Assembly (NCBI GenBank): GCA_950022655.1
Contig: OX465579.1
Location: 15,475,088-15,539,087, forward strand
DNA length: 64,000 bases
From: Alentia gelatinosa
Taxonomy: Eukaryota > Annelida > Polychaeta > Phyllodocida > Polynoidae
Reading direction: 5' to 3'
In this document: positions 58,201 through 64,000 of the stretch, piece by piece
Layout of the letters: the number at the start of each line of letters is the position of its first letter
Numbering within the stretch: the stretch's first letter is position 1
Made by a program: the position numbers and the translations under genes
The notes under the pieces: generated by a model
Told to the model about the DNA's origin: nothing
Database searches by the model: none
Seen by the model: the letters and a program-made list of their open reading frames with translations, nothing else

Positions 58201-61030
58201 TTGTTCAATATAAAAATATCTCAGATGAGATGATGATATGAGATGGTGATTTGACCACACACTCACCTGTCTGCGCACACTCGTTCTTGGTCATACTGTT
58301 TCCGGTGTTTCCGTCCGTGGCCAAAGATGCGTTCAGAGATATTCCTTTTTCCATGAAAGTTGTTGACTGAAAGGCCGGTTTTCCCTCCGCTAGGTTCTCT
58401 AATTCACCTTAAAAGGCAAAATAATATATTACATTCACATCTAATTGTAGTATTATCGTACCTATCAAAAATGTTTTTTGTAAGGGGTGTTAATGAGAAG
58501 ATGTTAACAATATCATACCCATACATGTTATAATAGCCAAGGCCCTCATTGTAGGTCTATAGATATCCAAGATGGATTTATTGAATCTCAGTTAGCAATG
58601 ATGAACAGGTATAATGTTTTCTAATCCATGCTAATATAGAGGAAACTTTAGGGTCAGAGTTCGTATCCCATCGAGTTTGAATCGCGTAGTAATTCACAAG
58701 GCGAAGCCGCGTGAAATCTGTAGCATTTCGAATGAGTTGGGATCGAGCTCTGACCCTAAACTTGAACAGGTTCCTGACTTTATCTCACCCTTCACATTGA
58801 CTCATAGCTAAACATTGTGACATAATCCCCAATTACGTACTTCTTTGTAAATACTCAATGGGCGTTCAATGGGAGTTTCAAATGTTAAGTCTATGGGGAA
58901 AATACCAGAGGTGAGATAATTATTGGTAACCCTATTATCAACGCATATCATCATACTTGAAGTATGACATTAACCAGGAGTAATAAAAAATTTTTTTTTT
59001 TTTTAGATTTTATTAAGGTTCTTCATACAATTTCCAGGCTCGGGTACTGCCGGTCTGCCGGCTGGCCCCTCTCATATGTCAAGACAAAATTAATTTTCTT
59101 TTGGTCAACACACAGGCTAGGACTTGACATGACAAATCGTATCAAGGCGAATGGTATGCAAACCTATCATATTTTGCTGTAGAATAATGGAATGTGATGA
59201 GATGGATGATGTACGACTAAATAACAGCCACCTTTCCTTATTATTGGTGACCCTATTAGCAACGCATATCATCATGACAGGTATGACATTTATTGATATA
59301 TCCTGTGTTTGTATTGTTTCAAATTTCGATTTATAATTATCGATTGATAAAAATGGATTTTTTTAAAGGGCTGGTGTTTTCACTCACTGTCGTCCAATGT
59401 GGAGTTGCCGTCGTGGTCATGGGATGTCATGTGACCGCGGTCTGCATACCGCACCGAATCATCGTCCTTACCAAGCGCCACCATTTGTGAGTTCTCAGGC
59501 TGTTAAATAATGAATAAAAAATATAACATGTCAAACATTTGATAAAACATAAGAAAAGTCACACTTTATGAGATTTCTTATAAGTATTTTAATTGTTGAT
59601 AATGACGTAATTTTAGATATGAATCTTTATGGATCCTGAAAATTTGGTTAAGCAGATGTGGCTTCATGTGGCTTACGTATGGCTTCTACTGATTTAATAA
59701 GCTATATATTGCCATATGAATTCATTAATCACCAACGTTTACTATTCACAAGCATCTGCAGATGTTATGGGAACTAGATATATTTTCCCGTTACCTTGGC
59801 CTCAGTTTCCACAAAATCATGCTTTTTCAATTGTTTCTGATAAGCTATATTCATTTTGCACCAAAGTCAAATTAAGGTAAGAATAGAGCGTTTTATCATC
59901 ATTTGTAGCACTTTTCAGATTTACAGTATTAAATATATTGTGCACAACATTAGCAACATTTCCATGGCCTTTGACATATCTTACCGGAAGTAGTACATTG
60001 GATACATGGAAACTGCTTTTGCTACCTCTACTATACACCCATGCCGTATTTAATGTAAATACGCACAATTTCGTCAAATAATATAAAGATACTGTTCCGC
60101 ACAGCAGGATATGGAACAATGTTCCGTACGCGTTGACTAAATCATCAGTTGCTAAGCCAAATCAAGTTCATTATCTTTATTAATTTCGGGTATATGGTAA
60201 ATATAGACCCATCCACCATGCTTGAACAAGCCACAAAAATCTCATCTTGTAGCTTGTACAAATATTTTTTGGGGCTTGCCATGGAGGAATTTTAGCCTTA
60301 TCTCAATATAATCTATAGATTATAGCAATTGATAACAATGGCGCTATCTTACAATTGCCCGTTGAATAACGGCAGAACTAGCAATCACTCTGTAATATAA
60401 ATATATAGGGGTGTTCGCCTTGAGCATGGGAGGTCGTGGGTTAAAACCCCGGCCGGGTCATACCAAAGACTTACACTAAAATGGCACCCACATATATATA
60501 ATATATAAATATGAACTTAGAGAGGTAAAGCTGGTGCTCACCGTTGCCCGGTCGCACTTGCCCTGCATGATCATGAGCGCTGTGATGATGAGAATGAGAC
60601 CCAGGAGGAAGGTCACTCCGCCGATCACCGGAAACAGGATCTCGCGCTTCTTGAGGGCGTTGAGAATGCGCACGTGTGCGGCGAGTGAGGGCGACTTGTC
60701 CTTGGGCGTCTCTGCGGCCTCCACGTCCTTCTCCCCGCCGGTCAATGGCTGCGCTGCCGCCTCGTTCTCGTCCAGCGGAACCTCGATGCCCTCCGCCGCA
60801 GCGGTGCCGTTCGTCTTCTCAGGGTCGGCCTTAGCGGAGTCTGCGGGGGCGGCCACACTCTCGTACGTGTCTTCTACAGGGTCAGCGTCCGCCGACCCGG
60901 AACCAGCTGCCTCCTCGGCGCCATCTTTGGACGCTTCCGTCTGCGCAGCCTCTTCCGGTTCCACTGAAGCTTCGACGGTTACCGGCGTCTGCTCTGCTGT
61001 CTCTGTCTCTGCTACTTTGTCGTCTGCCAT
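55249..61030 (-). CDS. Type II membrane protein with C-terminal fucolectin-like (FTP/F5-8C) domain, six coding exons
   Basis: Exons (minus strand) are 61030-60542, 59499-59388, 58407-58267, 57159-57070, 56344-56209 and 55333-55249. All introns are GT-AG, the phases match, and the sum is 1053 bases, giving 350 residues plus TGA. Residues 1-120 are an Ala/Glu/Pro/Thr-rich acidic tail. KKRE near 127-130 precedes a hydrophobic span at about 131-156 (ILFPVIGGVTFLLGLILIIT), so by the positive-inside rule the N terminus is cytosolic and the C terminus extracellular. Residues 201-350 form an FTP domain: ENLAEGKPAFQS opens it, ATDGNTGN follows, then WHVDLG at 255-260, KIYIPSNCC at 269-277, LHDFVVRVG, and a closing SICEVLVYSR. 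Known FTP lectins bind fucose through His plus an RGD-type Arg motif near the Cys-Cys pair; here that position reads IPSNCC, so canonical fucose binding is unlikely although the vicinal Cys pair is kept. Start chosen because ATG follows an acceptor-like TTTCATTTACAG and opens the only long frame. The ligand is not predictable. Confidence 0.9.
55393..55665. mobile_element. CCCTTT MITE inside the last intron of the lectin gene
   Basis: TTAA at 55389-55392 and 55666-55669 flank CCCTTTAAGGACGGCTGCC...CATCAGCCCTCAAAGA. The same AAAATGCG, ATCACGTGATA and TGATGCCCTGAGGCATCATC words mark it as a family member. It lies between coding exons 5 and 6. Confidence 0.7.
56345..57020 (-). repeat. Intronic tandem array built from the exon-5 splice acceptor
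   Basis: About 15 degenerate units of roughly 35-60 bases. Plus-strand consensus is CACCAACTGTATGNGGAAAG then GACATATATACATTATATAT-AGTT. Read on the gene strand, each unit carries TCCTTTCCNCATACAG followed by TTGGTGA-like text, the acceptor and first exon bases of coding exon 5. The array starts exactly at the real acceptor and fills most of the intron between exons 5 and 4. Confidence 0.8.
57692..58144 (+). repeat. Same dispersed repeat in intron 3 of the lectin gene
   Basis: TAGACTGGCTCCAGACCCTG, GATACAGGGACTGG, CAGGATATCTGATGGGAAAT, GGGTTACAGGGAGTGGTTTG, terminus AGACTTGAGCAAGTCT. Orientation is antisense to the gene. Confidence 0.68.
58645..58922 (-). mobile_element. Frame-and-hairpin element in intron 2 of the lectin gene
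   Basis: Hairpin TTTAGGGTCAGAGTTCGTAT ... GATCGAGCTCTGACCCTAAA, apex TTCACAAGGCGAAGCCGCGTGAA-like. Frame TTATCTCACCCTTCACATTG ... TTAAGTCTATGGGGAAAATA, CCAGAGGTGAGATAAT. Sister of 1935-2237; it lies between coding exons 2 and 3. Confidence 0.7.
60240..60400 (+). repeat. Dispersed repeat (GGCTTGCCATGGA / TTTTAGCC family)
   Basis: GGGGCTTGCCATGGAGGAAT, TTTTAGCCTTATCTCAAT, GGCGCTATCTTACAATTGCC and AGCAATCACTCTGT. An inverted relative is at 26089-26350 (AGTGATTGCTAATTCTGCCA, AATTGTAAGATAGCGCCACT) and a partial one at 44195-44335. Confidence 0.55.
60405..60478 (+). repeat. tRNA-derived SINE scrap
   Basis: GGTCGTGGGTTAAAACCC resembles a pol III B box and is followed by CGGCCGGGTCATACCAAAGA, a typical body of tRNA-derived SINEs. 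No A box or tail is recognisable. It sits in intron 1 just past the donor. Confidence 0.5.
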
Positions 61031-61048
61031 TTTGTTTTGTTAAGAGAT
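61031..61048 (-). other. 5' UTR part of the lectin-gene ATG exon, with upstream splice acceptor
   Basis: On the minus strand TTTTCATTTACAG ends at 61049, followed by 18 bases and then the ATG. This is a good branch/pyrimidine/AG acceptor, so the ATG exon is probably exon 2 and a non-coding first exon lies further right. I could not identify that first exon or its donor. Confidence 0.55.
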
Positions 61049-61739
61049 CTGTAAATGAAAAGTGGTTAACTTGGTTAAATACATGAAGACTCAAAAAGGA
61101 AATTCTTAACAAGTGTTACTGGTTAAAAACAGCGGAATGCGTTCAAGGCTGGATCAGAAATATGGTTATAGTTGATGCACATGGAAGAGAAGATCAGATG
61201 TGGGGCAACCTTCTTTCATCGAGTACATCTTTTCACATATATAAGACTTATATATAAACGTCCGGATTCTACAAAGTAAATCATATATTTCACATTTAAT
61301 ATCTTTCAATAGTTTCTAATTAAAGAAATGTTGGAATCTTGCCAACACAAAAAATACCAGTGTACTGCAGCAATTTTCTGTAAGGATTATACATACATAT
61401 GCTACGTTGCATATATCTATAGCACATACCTATAACGGACAGAGGTCAAATTTCCAAATATGAATGGAACCCACCATACCTCAACAACTATAGTTAAAGG
61501 GTATAGAAAACGAAATACAGTAAGAGTATGGCAAAAACAGGGCCTTCCTCTTCTAAACCCACCACTTTCAACAACAACAAGGGGAGAAGATTGGAGATTA
61601 TGCAGAACATGTTTCTCCAAGCGTGAATTAGCGAGCTTCTCCTGGTATCTAATTGTATAGGGTCTCTCCATGACAAGTAGCTCAAGCTTGAGTATGACAG
61701 CTATCATGACTAATCAACGTCCAATCAGACCTCCTCCCC

Positions 61740-62030
61740 TCCCCTCAATCACCCATGGGGCCCTGTCATCACCCCCGGTGGGCCCGGCATCGCCAAGTCG
61801 AGATGACAGACATCACCGAGCGTCTCCTCACTGACCCACGTGACCCACGGACGCGCGCGGTTACCACCAGGCGGCGCCACCATTTAGGTCGGGGGCAAAC
61901 GCTCTTCGTTATTCATGACTTCATTGACAAGACATGCGCGCGCAGCGTGAGTCACGACTTCCGGAATCAAGGCGTCCGGTTAATATTGACATGCGTAGTG
62001 TGGACTGTGCTCAGACTCGAAGGCCCCGCC
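61740..62030 (-). promoter_or_regulatory. CpG-rich block, candidate promoter side of the lectin gene
   Basis: The block is clearly richer in CpG than its surroundings. It carries a CACGTG E-box, TGAGTCA (AP-1-like), ACTTCCGG (ETS-like) and, at 61864-61877, CCACCAGGCGGCGC, one base off the common CTCF core. It lies 0.7-1.0 kb upstream of the acceptor of the ATG exon, the right place for a first exon. No TATA box is evident. Function is inferred from composition and motifs only. Confidence 0.35.
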
Positions 62031-62040
62031 CCTAAAGTTA

Positions 62041-62535
62041 AAGGCATTTCCGACAATTTGGCTTGAAAATTAAAACCCATGTCATTTTCCTGGAATTTGG
62101 ATATGATTATCGCTAAGTGTTGCTGAATACATATCTAACTTAAAAATCGGGGGTTACCGTGCTAGATTTTGATTTAGAGCTCAATATCATGATAATTGAA
62201 CTTCTAAGAAGTTACTTTTCACATAGTAAAACCCATGTCATTTTCCTCAAACTTTCACAGAATACAGTAGATGTATAGTACTACACATTTAAGTTTTAAA
62301 AACTATAGGTTACAGTTATTGTTTTTCAGAGAACTGAAAAATAAACTTATTTTTCAGTGTATTTCATATGGATGTCGAGCAAATGTCGATTGGCCTATTT
62401 TACCTATCAGAATTGGATATCAAATTTACTCATTTTGAATTAAAATGAACTAGAAAGAACCCGTTTTGACTGATAATAGCCATTATTTAAAAATCAGTAG
62501 GTCGAGCCTGAGTGGATTGTAGGATATGCCTTTAA
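62041..62535. mobile_element. TTAA-flanked AGGCATWTCC MITE
   Basis: TTAA precedes AGGCATTTCCGAC near 62041 and follows GGATATGCCT near 62535, giving inverted AGGCATWTCC termini. The interior has CCCATGTCATTTTCC twice. The right part matches 6390-6590. No coding frame. The TTAA site suggests piggyBac-type mobilisation. Confidence 0.6.
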
Positions 62536-63689
62536 TGCCGAGGAGAGGGCCGAGTGCAGCTCCCCAACCCCCCCCCCCCCCCCCCTCCCTCCTACTCCCT
62601 CCCACACCCCCAGCATCGAAAACCAGAGAGCAAACAAAGACCACGCCAAATGACCAACAGTGGACCACGGGGCATGTGTGTTGATATCGGCTTTTGATGA
62701 GCAGATACTGACTTGTACTCACATCAAGTCCCTGATGGGCAGGAATAGGTTGGAAACATACATCTAATTTCTCTTCAAATAACAGGATTAAACTTTTTGA
62801 CCTGCCAATGGAAAGCACCTATATTTTATAGTCTACTCATTCTGAGCAGGATGCCCTTTAAAAAGGGTAATTCCTCTACTTTATTTATTTTTTTCTCTAT
62901 TTTATTTTATATTTGATTATTGTGTGTGCTTTTTTTGTTATGTGGTAAATTTGTTCTCCATTTTTTAAAGTTTATTTCATGGAGTTATTTATGAGCGTGT
63001 TGATTGGGTTTTTTTCGTAGCCAATTTCATAAAATCATATTTGGGAAAACTGTATTATTGCCCTTCATTATTCATTTCTCCTGTCAGGTCACAGGAAATG
63101 ACTTATTAACAATGCAACCTATTTGAGATCTCGAAAACATAACTGGTGGAGCAAATATGCCTTGAGATTAATTACAACATTCAATTACACTAATTTATGA
63201 ATTGATGCGCATTGTGCGAAATTGAATTAAAGATGATCGAAGGCATGAGGTCAATATGTCCAATTCAATCATTTCTGTACAGCCTCGAAGATACTAAACA
63301 ATTTCGACGTATTATTGTAGATGGTGTTAACAATAGCAGTACGCATTACAAGGCTTATTTATAGCTCACAGATCCTATCGAAAAGTGTGCTTTTTCATAT
63401 ATAAGGTAGGTAACAATGCCCCATTGTACTCTTAAGCATATATGGAGATGTCCCTACTGATAGAAATCCTTTTCATGTACATAAGTACTACATGGATTCT
63501 AAAGCCCTAAACCCATGTGTCAGATACCACAGCAAACAAAGCCTCTTTGACACACTGACATTTAATCCACTACCACAGTGTGTCTGCTTTTAACCGCAGT
63601 GGCAGATGATACATCCATGAACCACACCACGTGGTGGTCGCTCTCCAGCCCCCGCCAATCCCTAGAAATCCTAGAAGAGCCCCTGTGCT
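62536..63689. other. Unassigned interval
   Basis: An 18-base C-run at 62568-62585, then AT-rich sequence. No gene or family member until the repeat at 63690. Confidence 0.4.
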
Positions 63690-64000
63690 AGACTGGTCTC
63701 AGTCCCTGTGTCCTACCCCTCCACCCCTTCTGAGTGACACAGGGACTGGTCTCATCCGTAATCGGCCGCGCAGACTGGCATGATTTTGCGCCACACTCCC
63801 CAGGCAGAGGTTGTCTACTGGTCAGGATATCTACTGGGAGATTGATACCCTCTCACTTTGATCTCAATCGAGACATAGTCAGGAGTAGGCGAAATATATT
63901 GCTATGACAACACAGGCGGCCAGGGAACTGGAGGAGGGGAGGAGGAGGGGTAGAGGGAGGTATAGGGTTACAGGGAGTGGCTTGGGGTCATAAACAGGAG
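63690..64000 (+). repeat. Same dispersed repeat, cut by the window end
   Basis: TAGACTGGTCTCAGTCCCTG to GGTCATAAACAGGAG, closely parallel to 36261-36575. Confidence 0.7.

Noticed and set aside
85..58922. Considering the regular hairpins as a CRISPR array or integron
   Set aside because: Copies are kilobases apart, oriented both ways, in a spliced eukaryotic genome; spacing and structure do not fit.
60405..60478. Functional tRNA gene
   Set aside because: Only the B-box side is present; it is a SINE scrap.
60534..61043. 169-codon plus-strand frame
   Set aside because: Antisense shadow of the GC-rich first coding exon of the lectin gene.

Overview
This is a repeat-dominated, AT-leaning stretch of a metazoan nuclear genome, probably a marine invertebrate. 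The evidence is spliced genes with GT-AG introns of 0.7-1.2 kb, a LINE reverse transcriptase, hundreds-of-base MITEs with TA, TWA or TTAA target duplications, a tRNA-derived SINE scrap, and no operon structure. The phylum cannot be fixed from the sequence.

Only one gene is complete. It lies on the minus strand between about 55.25 and 61.05 kb. Six coding exons (61030-60542, 59499-59388, 58407-58267, 57159-57070, 56344-56209, 55333-55249) join in frame to 350 codons. The product is a type II membrane protein with an acidic N-terminal tail, one membrane span and a C-terminal fucolectin-like (FTP, F5/8C-type) domain. That domain keeps the vicinal Cys-Cys pair but has lost the canonical fucose-binding residues. 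A CpG-richer block at 61.74-62.03 kb is the likely promoter side. At the left edge, 583-845 looks like the last exon of a plus-strand gene ending in a tail anchor. Everything else is mobile or repetitive DNA.

The repeats fall into several groups. (1) A LINE at 15.6-18.2 kb whose RT is split by a pogo-like MITE, plus LINE C-terminal relics at 31.8 and 50.5-51.0 kb. (2) A PIF/Harbinger-like MITE family of about 282 bp with TWA duplications: full copies at 5.5, 7.5, 8.2, 13.3, 24.6, 30.0, 38.1 and 49.5 kb, plus fragments. (3) At least three unrelated MITE families flanked by TTAA. (4) Several single foldback elements, a TRIM/LTR-like direct repeat, minisatellites and microsatellites.

The most striking content is (5), about 25 copies of a two-part element that I do not recognise. 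One part (the 'frame module') is bounded by inverted TTATCTCACCCC or TTATCCTACCCC (variants TTATTATCCATC, TTATTATATACC) and usually contains CATAGGCTTAACAT. The other part is a long foldback hairpin starting immediately after GGGGTGAGATAAAT, with an apex close to CACTCGGCTTCGCCTCGTG. Frame and apex are shared. The hairpin arms differ completely between subfamilies yet stay self-complementary, and in several subfamilies the arm word recurs inside that copy's own frame module. For these entries strand '+' means frame module first, hairpin second. Coordinates of repeats are read by eye and are good to roughly 5-20 bases except where target duplications are stated.
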